NCBI GenBank assembly: GCA_903851035.1
Contig: CAINND010000093.1
Location: forward strand, 1 to 64,000
Direction of reading: 5' to 3'
Length of the DNA: 64,000 bases
DNA from: an uncultured Acidobacteriota bacterium
Lineage (GTDB): Bacteria; Acidobacteriota; Terriglobia; Terriglobales; Acidobacteriaceae
The notes under the pieces: model-generated
What the model saw: only the letters and a program-made list of their open reading frames with translations
The model's database searches: none
Told to the model about the DNA's origin: nothing
Position numbers and translations under genes: made by a program
Part shown: positions 36,491 through 49,651 of the stretch, piece after piece
Layout: each line of letters opens with the position of its first letter
Position numbering within the stretch: the stretch's first letter is position 1

Positions 36491-37239
36491 TGCCTGTTTC
36501 TCCTGCTCCCCGGTATCGCTCGCATTGGTCGTCACCCGTCCCGTACTCCAGGCGATGAGCACAATGGCCGTGACTACCAACAAATAGGCCGAGCCCAGGC
36601 GCAGGCCCGCGCTCCAAAGCTCAGCTCGCAGCGTTGGCCGCTCAGGAATCCATCCGGTCAGCCGGATGGAGGCATACACGCACGCCAGGGCAAGAGCGAA
36701 TCCGCCCCAGTAGCGAAGAGTGCGCAAGGCCCGAAGAGCATAGGCCACGGCTCTCCAGCGCAACGCGGCAAAGCCCCTGCTCGCCACCAGCGATCCAACC
36801 GGGAGCATCAGGCTGGGCAGCAGCACCCACATCGTCACGAAAACGCACCACGTAAGCGCGCTGGTGGTAAGCCTCGGCGGCAGGTGCAGCACCTGTGCGA
36901 AGCGGACGGCGACTCTCTCCACGCCCCCGGACACGCTCAGCAGCAGGAACTCCAGCACAGCGAAAACTGCCAGCCACAATCCAAAGGCCGCGCACTGTGT
37001 AAAGCCATGCCTCGGCAGCACCTTGCCCGCGCAGTTCTGATGCGCCGCAAAGACCGTGCGCTCCAGGCACACCGTACCGGCCAGCAGAAGCAGCGCCATC
37101 ACGGCAGAGGCAGCAACCTGCCAGACGTGTTCATCCGGCCAGCTCAGCCACCAGTACATACAGGCCAACAACAGCAGTGTGCCGAACAGTTGCAGCATCC
37201 AGGTCGCAGCGAAGCGATACATTCCCGTTCTCTCTGTGC

Positions 37240-37243
<4 letters not shown>
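36476..37243 (-). CDS. Integral membrane protein, third gene of the alpha-2-macroglobulin operon
   Basis: The 255-residue protein has six or so hydrophobic helices (for example MLQLFGTLLLLACMYWWLS and VTMWVLLPSLMLPVGSLVA) and no recognised domain. ATGA overlap with the alpha-2-macroglobulin stop shows translational coupling, which argues for a shared envelope function, perhaps as an anchor or export partner. The ATG at 37243 starts MSTERTGMYRFAA; a longer frame inside the upstream gene was rejected. Confidence 0.6.
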
Positions 37244-41897
<4,654 letters not shown>

Positions 41898-41898
<1 letters not shown>

Positions 41899-42698
41899 CA
41901 GTCTGTTCCCCGAAGTATGTTCCATCGATAAACGCCAATGAATGAGCGATTCTGCGGCAAAGGCCGCCACCGCGCATCCGGATAGGACAAAAGCTCGCGC
42001 AAACTCGGCCGCCGAACCTCGCCCGCGCCATCCCCGATCGGCCCCGTGTGATAAACCACCAGCGGTTCATCTGTGCCATCAATCTGGCTGCGTTCCAGGT
42101 AGATCATGGCGTGGAATGGCGACTGCTGCGATGACTGGCGAAAGAACAAAACGTCACCCATGCGAGCGTCCTCGACACGCCGTGAAACGAAATGCATATT
42201 AAACTGGCGCAACGAGTCGGCGTCGGCAAACTCCATGTAGCTTCCGTCGTGCAGATCGCCTTCGGCATAGGCGCCGCCCCGGGTGCGAAACATGGCCGCG
42301 CCCACCGGTGTATGCGGGTACTGGTACTGGTGCACCTCTGGGATGGAGGGCAGCCGCGGCAGATTCAGATCGGCGGCCCATCGTCCATCATGCTTGCGCA
42401 AGGCCTCCCGGCCGGCAAAGCGAACCAGCGCGGCACAGTCGCCCACTTCGCCACTGACCTTCGAGGGTGAGAAGTACTGCGACTCCGCAAGAAATGCGAA
42501 CCACCGGCGAAATGCCTCTGCATCGGACGGGTCGCTCAGTCGCAGAAAGTCCGGTGTGCCATCCTCATAGCTGTCTATGGTCGAAAGGGAAGAGCTCGCT
42601 GTCAAAGTCCGTGGCTTACTTGCGGAGGCAGTCGAACTTGCAGGTCGGCAGGCCAGTGAAGGCACGAGGAGGCAGAGGCACAATGCGACTGCTGTCAT
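41898..42698 (-). CDS. DUF1175 protein (YfaT-like), alpha-2-macroglobulin partner
   Basis: The 266-residue exported protein has a signal segment, then the family core with a Cys in EVGDCAALVRFAGREAL and a His in SPFHAMIYL. This arrangement resembles papain-like NlpC/P60 folds. DUF1175 genes flank alpha-2-macroglobulin genes in many Proteobacteria, so a role in processing or housing the macroglobulin is likely. ATG 42698 is preferred because it starts directly with the hydrophobic signal; a GTG at 42758 would add 20 residues of poor quality. Confidence 0.75.
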
Positions 42699-42989
42699 CC
42701 GCGGCTCGTAGCGATGGCGCAAAACGCAGGTTCCTGATGAAACGCGATTGTAAGCCACTGCGATTTACACCACAAGCGTCCACCCAGGGCGGGTTTACTG
42801 CTCGGTCACCGGAAAACAAACGTCTCGGGTGCCTATCCGTAACTAGGTTGTACAGAGGGTTTTGCCCGGTTCGTTGCCGGAGAAGTGGAAGCCGAGGAGT
42901 CCAGCCGCCAACCAAATAGAAAAGGCCGGAATCTTCATCCCAGCCCTTATGGCGTCTTATGGCGTCTGAAGCCAACTGCTGATTTCGGC

Positions 42990-43084
42990 GTAAGTCGTTG
43001 AAGCAAATGGTGAGCGCGCTGGGACTCGAACCCAGGACCCACGCCTTAAAAGTGTTGATAACAGTTGTATAATCAACGACTTAC
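42990..43084. repeat. Inverted repeat flanking the att site
   Basis: GTAAGTCGTTGA at 42990-43001 recurs inverted at 43073-43084. The arms bracket the tRNA fragment, six bases beyond its CCA end and 20 bases beyond its anticodon-loop end. They could be arm-type integrase or excisionase sites, although the left arm lies in what should be chromosomal flank. Confidence 0.45.
43008..43052 (-). other. 3' fragment of tRNA-Lys(UUU): attachment site scar
   Basis: Read on the minus strand, the 45 bases form an exact tRNA 3' part: anticodon loop CTTTTAA (anticodon UUU), five-base stem half, variable loop GGGTC, T-arm CTGGG-TTCGAGT-CCCAG, acceptor half CGCGCTC, discriminator A and encoded CCA. The bases that should form the 5' half do not pair and are not tRNA-like. 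This is the displaced 3' end left when an element integrates into a tRNA gene with crossover in the anticodon loop. The CCA end points to the chromosome (left); the element lies to the right. Confidence 0.85.
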
Positions 43085-43224
43085 ACGTTTAGCTTACTCC
43101 ATGCACGACGCAGTAGAATCAAGTAGATACAGCGAGCTCACCTCTCTGGGTGCCCGGAAGGTGCCCAGAGGGATGAGCCTTCGCCAAGCTACCCAGACTC
43201 GACAATGCCGCCTCATGTAAGGTC
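43053..43224. other. Gap beside the att site with a stem-loop
   Basis: No gene is seen. The sequence is AT-rich next to the tRNA fragment and then holds CTCTGGG and CCCAGAG (43144-43150, 43164-43170) with an internal GGTGCCC/GGGTGCCC direct repeat. It may be part of the recombination site or a weak transcription stop for the gene ending at 43225. Confidence 0.4.
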
Positions 43225-43896
43225 TTACCGGCTCGCATCAGAGCACCGCTCCATCTGGCGTTCCCATTCCCGGAGCGCCTCAGAGTGCCAATTGCTGGGT
43301 GCCGATTGCTGAAACAGTTCGACAGCTACCCACGGCGCTGTTCGTTTCTCCAAATACAGTATACGGGCGGAAGTGTAGGGAAATCTAGGAATCAGGTGTT
43401 CCGCATCCGGAGCCACCAGATATACATTTGCGAAAATCGCATCATCCTTGAAGTTCGCGCTTTCGGCATCGAGAACAACCAACTCTCCCGCGTGAGTGCC
43501 GACCGGAGAGAGTTCGGGAAATTGATGGAGAAACAGGCACGACTGAAGCAACCTACCAACTCCCTTGAGTTCGGCGGGACGGGCCCTTCTTGTGTCCGGG
43601 GAGTCGGGGAACTTCTCGTTTTGCTCTGATGCCGGCTCTCCGTCCAGCGTGGGTATGTACATACGCCTCACGGGGCGCGGTTGCCCCCGCTTGCTATGTA
43701 TCTTGTAACTCGCGTGGAACACGCCACTCTCGTGCCAAGAATTATGTGCGTCAACGGGTCCGTCAAGCGCGTACACCGGGAAAGCGTAGAAATCGTGCCC
43801 CTTGATCTTGAGGACCAGGATTTCTCGCACCTCCCCCAAGTGTCGAAGCGCGTAGCGTAGGTTGAGTTCATCCGCTGCTGCTGGTCTGGAATTCAT
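43225..43896 (-). CDS. Hypothetical protein, element cargo
   Basis: A 223-residue protein with no signal peptide, no membrane span and no recognised motif. The sequence looks genuinely coding (mixed secondary structure, for example LRYALRHLGEVREILVLKIKGHDFYAFPVYALDG). It is the first gene inside the att site. Function cannot be assigned. Confidence 0.55.
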   Translation of the reverse strand: MNSRPAAADELNLRYALRHLGEVREILVLKIKGHDFYAFPVYALDGPVDAHNSWHESGVFHASYKIHSKRGQPRPVRRMYIPTLDGEPASEQNEKFPDSPDTRRARPAELKGVGRLLQSCLFLHQFPELSPVGTHAGELVVLDAESANFKDDAIFANVYLVAPDAEHLIPRFPYTSARILYLEKRTAPWVAVELFQQSAPSNWHSEALREWERQMERCSDASR

Positions 43897-44033
43897 CAGG
43901 AGCAGTATAAGCTCGGCGCCGGCCTTCCCTGCATCGCATCACGACCTCGTCACGCACCTCGGGACCAGTCTTCCTGTATGACTGTCGGAAACGTGGAACT
44001 CCCGAGCCTACTGCATCGATTCGCGGATTCACC

Positions 44034-44093
44034 ATGGGAATCGGGAAAGATGAAATGACGGCGCACGGCTTCCGGGCGGCAGGCACAACATTG
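44034..44093 (+). pseudogene. Remnant of a P4-type tyrosine recombinase
   Basis: In one plus-strand frame the sequence encodes MGIGKDEMTAHGFRAAGTTL. The core MTAHGFRA with its His and Arg (HxxR at 44064-44075) is the hallmark box of P4-family integrases. Neither the preceding domains nor the downstream catalytic Tyr can be read in the surrounding frames. It lies 1 kb inside the att site, where an integrase gene is expected, so it is probably debris of a former integrase. Confidence 0.55.
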
Positions 44094-44565
44094 GGCACAA
44101 TCCAAGAACGAAGGTTAGCGGCAAATCGTCTTCCACTCGTAAATATGTGTCTTCGGGTTCAGAACCTGCTCCTTTTGGCAATTCTTCGTTCCGACTGGTG
44201 GCACTACGGGAGTTTGGATTGGCCGCACCGCAGGAGGAACAATGGGACACATCGTCGGAGAGCAGATTGGCTTCAAATCAATCGCTTTGGTGCATATGGG
44301 CGTAACGTTGCCGTTCACGCACCGACAGACACAGTCAGCAAAAGAGGAAACGGGGTACAAGAGCGCAACTGCCAGTACAAGCAATATTGAGGGCTTCGTC
44401 GGAAAATTCACTTTCTGGAATCTCCTTGCTCAGCTCTGTTTCTCCCGAATTCTATCGCTGGTAGCTGATTTTGCAAGACCAAACTCCATTCTGCGGTTGA
44501 AAGGCTGCGTGATTCGGTGCCATCGCAACGAGTCGGGGCAGGCGGTAGGCACAAAATTGGGAACA
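44075..44565. repeat. Two copies of a 25-base repeat behind adjacent genes
   Basis: GGCGGCAGGCACAACATTGG-like sequence at 44075-44099 recurs at 44541-44565 (22 of 25 bases equal). On the minus strand each copy lies 15-20 bases after the stop codon of a gene (those ending at 44115 and 44586). It might be a conserved 3' element or a duplication trace; the first copy overlaps the integrase remnant. Confidence 0.5.
44115..44411 (-). CDS. Small secreted cysteine-rich protein
   Basis: The 98-residue protein has a signal peptide (NFPTKPSILLVLAVALLYPVSSFA) and a compact mature part with about eight Cys: DCVCRCVNG, ICTKAIDLKPICSPTMCPIVPP, then a proline-rich hinge and KNCQKEQVLNPKTHIYEWKTIC. From memory, similar small Cys/Pro proteins occur in rhizobial genomes; I cannot name a function. 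Disulfides in the periplasm are likely. Confidence 0.65.
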   Translation of the reverse strand: MNFPTKPSILLVLAVALLYPVSSFADCVCRCVNGNVTPICTKAIDLKPICSPTMCPIVPPAVRPIQTPVVPPVGTKNCQKEQVLNPKTHIYEWKTICR

Positions 44566-44585
44566 GATTCCGCTTGGTCCTCCTG

Positions 44586-45524
44586 TTATTTCTTCCATCC
44601 CCATGCCTGCGTGCCGGTGTAACTCCAAGTCTCTCCATCAGCGAGCGCTCTAAGCTTGTATTTGCACACTTGATAAGACTCACTGGTATTTAGGAGACCA
44701 TAGCTGCTCGTCAGCGTTGTTCCTGCTGGCCCGTTTGAGAGGGCTGAAGCATACGGGTTATCTGATAATTCCTTCACCTCGTTACCTGCTTTGTCCTTCA
44801 CCGTCACTGCAATGGCTATCGTTTTCACGACGTAGGCGGAAAAATTTGAAGCGTCGAAACAAACCTCTGCGCCGGGATAGCTGGATTTCCAGACTCCATT
44901 GCTCAGTGTGATCTTCGAGTTCTCGTCTTGCGGAAGTTGCATCGCATTGTGATCGAATGCAATTGGCTCCCACGCGCCATTTGCCAGCCGATCTGTTCTA
45001 CCGTTCTTTTCATCAATACGAATCTCTGAATTCCCTTGGGTGAGGTACCTGTAACTCGGACGAAACGTGTCACGGTCAAGAGCAATCCCTACCACCCCCG
45101 CAACAAGCAAAGAGGAGACCAGAACGACTGAAAGTAAAACCTCAGAGAGGGGCCATTTGACAGCACATAGCCAAGCGAGCCCGCCGAATGCCAGGCCAGC
45201 TATAAGAAAAATAGGTATGAAACCTTGAACGGCGCTAATGATAAAGCAAATCAGACCGAAAGCACCAAGAGTAATCGAACCTCCATGGTAGTGCCGCAAA
45301 CTGCTTCTCGGCTGATCTGCGACGGGAGCAGCGGAATTGCCCGAAGTGGGGCTATCTGACCCAAGGGGGCGCGTGCGGTCATCCGCAACCTTCTCAGTTG
45401 CCGGAGGTGCGTCCGCTGGAGGTGGATCGTTAGCGGGTTCATCTAAAATGCAGCAGCGTTTGCCACAATTCGGACAGGATAGCACTTCATTTGGTAAGGC
45501 TGCACCGCATCCAATACAGTACAT
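44586..45524 (-). CDS. Zinc-ribbon membrane protein
   Basis: The 312-residue protein starts with a zinc ribbon (MYCIGCGAALPNEVLSCPNCGKRCC), a disordered Pro/Asp/Ser-rich linker, then three membrane spans near residues 85-150. A C-terminal extracytoplasmic beta-rich domain (about residues 160-312) ends in WSYTGTQAWGWKK. The zinc-ribbon plus membrane layout is common in proteins of unknown role. GAGAGG precedes the ATG. Base composition is clearly lower in GC than the chromosome. Confidence 0.6.
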   Translation of the reverse strand: MYCIGCGAALPNEVLSCPNCGKRCCILDEPANDPPPADAPPATEKVADDRTRPLGSDSPTSGNSAAPVADQPRSSLRHYHGGSITLGAFGLICFIISAVQGFIPIFLIAGLAFGGLAWLCAVKWPLSEVLLSVVLVSSLLVAGVVGIALDRDTFRPSYRYLTQGNSEIRIDEKNGRTDRLANGAWEPIAFDHNAMQLPQDENSKITLSNGVWKSSYPGAEVCFDASNFSAYVVKTIAIAVTVKDKAGNEVKELSDNPYASALSNGPAGTTLTSSYGLLNTSESYQVCKYKLRALADGETWSYTGTQAWGWKK

Positions 45525-45633
45525 GCTGCCTCTCTCGTTCAGGGCTCATCCAAAAGTATAGCGCGGGGCGGGCTTCGCATCGCCCACATATCTCGCTGAC
45601 GTGATGCCGCTTTGGATGCCTTCTTTATAGCCG

Positions 45634-45921
45634 TCAGTTAGTCTTGTGAACTCCGTAGCGATTTGCAGATTTCCAATTCCGGTAGTGCCCATTCTCGTGG
45701 CGAGCGTTGGTTTCGCCGGGGTATCTGCCGCCGTGGGAAGTTGTGTGATGCCCGCCGCCATAGTACGGTCTGCTAGCGGAAGCGCGAGGCGCTGGCCATG
45801 ATTTCGTTCCGCTCCGGTATCCGCTACTTGTTCGCGGCTTATATGTCCGGTGTGTTGAACTCGCGTAAACGGTAGGCACCAGTAGCATACAAAGCAGTAT
45901 GGCAAGCAAGGCCGATTTCAT
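45634..45921 (-). CDS. Small secreted His/Gly/Tyr-rich protein
   Basis: The 95-residue protein has a signal peptide (MKSALLAILLCMLLVPTVYA) and a low-complexity mature part rich in Ser, Gly, His, Tyr and Arg (for example RPYYGGGHHTTSHGGRY). No family was recognised. The ATG follows AAAGGA closely; a start 33 codons upstream was rejected because it precedes the signal peptide. Confidence 0.5.
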   Translation of the reverse strand: MKSALLAILLCMLLVPTVYASSTHRTYKPRTSSGYRSGTKSWPAPRASASRPYYGGGHHTTSHGGRYPGETNARHENGHYRNWKSANRYGVHKTN

Positions 45922-45979
45922 GTCGTTCCTTTTCCCGCCAGCGAGCAGGTCACCGGCGACGTTGGTCTTCAATGCAATT

Positions 45980-46813
45980 TTAGAACCCACCCATTCCGAT
46001 TCGCGCGACGAAGGCGGCAACGAGAATCTGTGATTCGAGGTCTTCGAAACCTCGTTTGATTGACGGTCTCTCGCTCCCGGTTAGGAACATAGTCAGGACC
46101 CCAGAAACAGCAGATTCCTCCATCCCCGTTTCGCTAGAAACCTTTTCCGCAAGGGAACGGATTAGGCTGCCATCTGTGTCGTCTCCCGCTGTGTCCTGCC
46201 GCAAACGATTCAGAACATCGAGCCACAGACGCGGCGTTCGTTCTAGGATTGCCCCGATGGCGTCTCTGAGAAAATCGCTCGGCCCTTGTGCCCACTGTCC
46301 CATAAACGGCGGCAAAGCAAAATCCTTGTAGTAGGTGGTATACGCGTCTTTCAAAGAATCCCAGCAGGCACTCCTGTCTTCAGATACGTCCCAAACGCCT
46401 ACGATGGGGAGACACTCGCTTTCGTCTCCGACTCCGAAGTCCGGGTGAAAGTAAAGGTAACCACGAGAGCCGAGAACAAACCCTTTCAAACCCCAAACGC
46501 CACTGACCATACTGTCCGTTACCGAGCAGCGGACTAACCAATCCGGTCCAGCATCCAAGAACGGGGCGAGAACCGTCTCCGGGTCTTCGCCCTCAATCGC
46601 CGCCTCTGCTTTTTTGCGAAGTTCTTCATCATCGCCGAACACACTGACTAACGCTTCACGAATGCTCGGCAGAGAATCCGGAGAAATCTTGCGCTTTGAC
46701 TTTCTCCGGCCCGATTTTCCGGCGACTTCGGAGTCAAACGCTCTTTGAATGTCCGCCGACGAAACAGCCGTCCATGGAGAGACCGCCGCAACATCCGCTT
46801 TGGGTGTCTTCAT
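45980..46813 (-). CDS. Hypothetical cytoplasmic protein, element cargo
   Basis: The 277-residue protein has a basic Lys/Arg-rich stretch near residue 35 (KSGRRKSKRK) and an acidic/hydrophobic body without a recognisable motif. AAAGGCGG lies before the ATG. There is no signal peptide or membrane span. Its neighbours are unrelated hypothetical cargo genes on the same strand. Confidence 0.5.
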   Translation of the reverse strand: MKTPKADVAAVSPWTAVSSADIQRAFDSEVAGKSGRRKSKRKISPDSLPSIREALVSVFGDDEELRKKAEAAIEGEDPETVLAPFLDAGPDWLVRCSVTDSMVSGVWGLKGFVLGSRGYLYFHPDFGVGDESECLPIVGVWDVSEDRSACWDSLKDAYTTYYKDFALPPFMGQWAQGPSDFLRDAIGAILERTPRLWLDVLNRLRQDTAGDDTDGSLIRSLAEKVSSETGMEESAVSGVLTMFLTGSERPSIKRGFEDLESQILVAAFVARIGMGGF

Positions 46814-46881
46814 TTGAACCGCCTTTGACTCAATCCGGCTGAATACAAAAGTTGATCCCGGAAATCAAGCCCCCCTATGGC

Positions 46882-47613
46882 TTACCGCGTTTCCCCAGTT
46901 TGCGAAACATGAAGAGGTGGCCCAAGTCGCCTCCTGCATTCGTTACATGGCCAGCGAGCTTCATCGGGATTTTTTCCAACACCGCTAGTCCACCTGGTAC
47001 TCACACACCAATTGCTCTTGATGAGTCTGGAGGCTGCCTCATCCCAAAACACCGAACGTGGTCTATGAAAGCGCTTCTTACACTCACAGCATTCGACACC
47101 ATCGCAAATGCACAAAACCGCTTGGTACTTACTCTCCCCCCTCTCAGGGCAGGGAAGGTCTTCATTCAGGACTACGCCGCGATATTCATGGCACACCAGA
47201 CACCGCACTAGACCGCGCGGAATTCGCCGGGGCCAGAATGCTATATCAAAACCAGGGATACCGCCCGTAACGCGAACATATTCCTCTTCGCAACATCTGT
47301 TGCACGTCCGATTATCTGGCGGATGAGCCAGAATCCCTCTCCCTTCATCCCAGTAGTTGTGACTATGGATACGTCGTCCACAAACGCTGCAAGGAATGCC
47401 TTCACATATGCAGAGCACTGTGAAGTAATCAGCTAAGCCCTGTGTCGCCTGAAGTGGCTCCAAGTCCCTGTTAAGAACCACGCCACGGAATTCGTGACAC
47501 ACAGGACACCGAACGAGGCCGCGAGGAGCAGCTATTGATTCCGGCTTGCGTAGTACAGCCGCATCTTCGCCGCTCTGCTGATTCTGAGGTTGTTCTGGGT
47601 CGGGTTTCGTCAT
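46882..47613 (-). CDS. Protein with two duplicated cysteine-rich zinc-binding units
   Basis: The 243-residue protein contains two tandem copies of one unit. Each runs PRGLVRCPVCHEFRGVVLN or PRGLVRCLVCHEYRGVVLN, then LCICEGIPCSVCGRRIH or LCICDGVECCECKKRFH, then a WDE element. Each has at least three CxxC knuckles, so two or more zinc sites are likely. The units are about 95 residues apart. The role may be nucleic-acid or protein binding. The ATG at 47613 follows GGAGAAGG; the longer frame upstream has no support. Confidence 0.6.
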   Translation of the reverse strand: MTKPDPEQPQNQQSGEDAAVLRKPESIAAPRGLVRCPVCHEFRGVVLNRDLEPLQATQGLADYFTVLCICEGIPCSVCGRRIHSHNYWDEGRGILAHPPDNRTCNRCCEEEYVRVTGGIPGFDIAFWPRRIPRGLVRCLVCHEYRGVVLNEDLPCPERGESKYQAVLCICDGVECCECKKRFHRPRSVFWDEAASRLIKSNWCVSTRWTSGVGKNPDEARWPCNECRRRLGPPLHVSQTGETR

Positions 47614-48035
47614 CTTCCTTCTCCTTTTAGCCACGTTCGACCGAGCGTCAGGGGCGGCAAGCTGGATGCAAATTCCCCTTGTCCATTTTCCGGAATGGCA
47701 GGCGGACATGCCTGAAGTGCATATGTGCCAAGTTCATGGCACTCGTGCTCTATACGCGAAACGAAGCAGAGGAGGCGTGGTTCTGCTCACAGTTGAAACT
47801 CCAAACCGTGCGGCATTCGAACCTGATCCAGAAAGCACAAAACCCTCCAGAGCGGAGGGCCGACGTGTTGCCGTTTAGTTGCTCCTCAAGGGAGCCACAT
47901 TCGCTTTCGCGTCCACCTTGCCCGGTCGGCAGGTTGGCATGGGCGTCGGCCCATTTCTTAATGCTTCACCGAGGCTAGCAGGTGCTCACCCATGAATGCA
48001 AGCGAATACCAACGTTCCACAAATTCAGGGGCGGC
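47614..48035. other. Gene gap in the element
   Basis: About 420 bases between two minus-strand genes. Short open frames exist on the plus strand but lack ribosome sites and resemble no protein. The only clear structure is the stem-loop at 47838-47860, listed separately. Confidence 0.5.
47838..47860 (-). terminator. Probable terminator of the 50645-48036 operon
   Basis: On the minus strand CCCTCC and GGAGGG form a short stem (loop GCTCT) followed by TTTTG. It lies about 180 bases downstream of the three-gene operon that ends at 48036. Confidence 0.5.
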
Positions 48036-48671
48036 CTAGTCGTAAAACATGCCGATGTGGAAAGTCTTAGTCCACTCCTGGATCAGCACGCGCTCATTCT
48101 CGCCTAATGCCAACCAATCTGCGCTACTTATGAGTTCGACCCGGCCCTGCATGACGCCTGGCCCAGAGAGCGTGCTCCATTCTTGCGGATCGGTGGGCTT
48201 TTGTCTCCCCACTTCCCGCCACCAAGTGAGGAAATTTGGATACTTCTTTGCGGATTCCGGAATCCGCAACACTGGGCGACCGGCAACCATTGCCGGTTCG
48301 GAGATCGGCGGATCGAACATTTGTCTTGCTAAAGCTTGTCGCAGCACTCCTTCGTCCCACATTGATTCCGTTCTCATGTTAGGGTCCGGAAGTTCCGCTT
48401 GCTTTTGGCTCTCGTTCCATTCACGCACCACATATTCCCCAACACGGTCGCAAAGTAAATTCGCGGCCTTTGCAATCTCAAAATTCTTACGTCCCACCTC
48501 GCTGGTGACAGCGTACATCTCTTTTACGTGCGGGGGAATCTCTCCGCGCGCGATCCGATCAAAACCTGCAATTAACCGTTCAACGAACTCCTTGGGCTGA
48601 TCTTTTAGCGTATTGTTCTCGATCATTTCCCTGAGATACTCAGGCATACCTTCCGGGGCTTTCAGTTTCAT
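48036..48671 (-). CDS. Hypothetical protein, last gene of a three-gene cargo operon
   Basis: The 211-residue protein is predicted mostly helical (for example PKEFVERLIAGFDRIARGEIPPHVKEMYAVTSEVGRKNFEIAKAAN) and Trp-rich near the end. No motif was recognised. Its start overlaps the preceding stop by ATGA, so it is translationally coupled to the membrane protein upstream and probably works with it. Confidence 0.55.
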   Translation of the reverse strand: MKLKAPEGMPEYLREMIENNTLKDQPKEFVERLIAGFDRIARGEIPPHVKEMYAVTSEVGRKNFEIAKAANLLCDRVGEYVVREWNESQKQAELPDPNMRTESMWDEGVLRQALARQMFDPPISEPAMVAGRPVLRIPESAKKYPNFLTWWREVGRQKPTDPQEWSTLSGPGVMQGRVELISSADWLALGENERVLIQEWTKTFHIGMFYD

Positions 48672-49651
48672 TTTGACCGCTCACTCTCTTGAGGCATTTG
48701 GACCTTTGCTTTCAAAAGCTCAGCCTTTCCAATCGCATCAATTGCTTTCGGCAGCGCATCCATTTCCTCCTTCGTTGGGGATTTTCCTGTGAGAGCTTTT
48801 TCCGTTATCCACTCGCCTGTACGGCGGATGGGAAGGACGGAGTCTGCACCAGCCATGAAATAGGCGGGGTTCATCACATCCCCCCTTGCTTGCATATATT
48901 CAGTTATGAACAGCCATGCGCCGGGGTCCGGAAAGGACGTAGTCAAATGCTTCTTTGCAAGCGCGTATTTCGCTATTCCTCGATGCTCTACGGTTTCGCC
49001 ATTGATGATCCCTTCATGAGAAGGAGCACTTGGAGATTTCCCCGTGGCCTTGAAAACCACTGCATCCACAAATAGCGACGCGAGATTCTTATCGCCTGCG
49101 AAAATCATCGCTCTTTCAAATGCCCCGACCAACTCTAGGTCAAATATGCACTCTGCGAAAGATGCGTCTGAGATTCCCATCTCTACGTTGCGCTTCTTGG
49201 CTTCAACATATAGCTCAGTGGCGAGGCCGGGAACTGCGGCCACGAGCCCTGCCGTAATTGCTGTCTGAGGGAGTTGCTTGAGTTCGTCGAGTGCCGGATT
49301 TCGTTCGGCCGGTGGTGTAGCTAACCGTTCGGATGCAATCGGCAGCTTTCTGTGCGGATTGCTACGATAGCCCGACTCTCCGGTCACGGCGGGTGATGCG
49401 TGGCTGGGAGTTCCCCGTCTGCCGAACCGGAGGTACCAAACGACAGCGCCCCAGCCTAAGAAAAAGAGTCCTAGCAGCATCCCGCTTGGCTGCCCTGCTG
49501 CTAAAGCAAGGACAAAGCAAATCCCACCAACTGCCAGAAATAGGGCGATATACAGCCTGACCGGAATCAAAGAGCCTCCTTTCAGCCGTGATGAATAGCT
49601 CGTGAAGGTTGATCCGCCAGATGAAACGACGATGTCACCGTCCAGTTCCAT
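48668..49651 (-). CDS. Membrane-anchored hypothetical protein of the cargo operon
   Basis: The 327-residue protein has two adjacent membrane spans near residues 30-75 (LYIALFLAVGGICFVLALAAG, MLLGLFFLGWGAVVWYL), a flexible linker, and a cytoplasmic helical domain with no known motif. It overlaps the upstream gene by about 17 bases and the downstream one by four. The operon may encode a membrane-linked system of unknown purpose. Confidence 0.55.
   Translation of the reverse strand: MELDGDIVVSSGGSTFTSYSSRLKGGSLIPVRLYIALFLAVGGICFVLALAAGQPSGMLLGLFFLGWGAVVWYLRFGRRGTPSHASPAVTGESGYRSNPHRKLPIASERLATPPAERNPALDELKQLPQTAITAGLVAAVPGLATELYVEAKKRNVEMGISDASFAECIFDLELVGAFERAMIFAGDKNLASLFVDAVVFKATGKSPSAPSHEGIINGETVEHRGIAKYALAKKHLTTSFPDPGAWLFITEYMQARGDVMNPAYFMAGADSVLPIRRTGEWITEKALTGKSPTKEEMDALPKAIDAIGKAELLKAKVQMPQESERSK

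Noticed and set aside
42616-42975. A 119-codon minus-strand frame upstream of the DUF1175 gene
   Set aside because: It overlaps the DUF1175 start region in another frame, has no ribosome site and no protein-like pattern.
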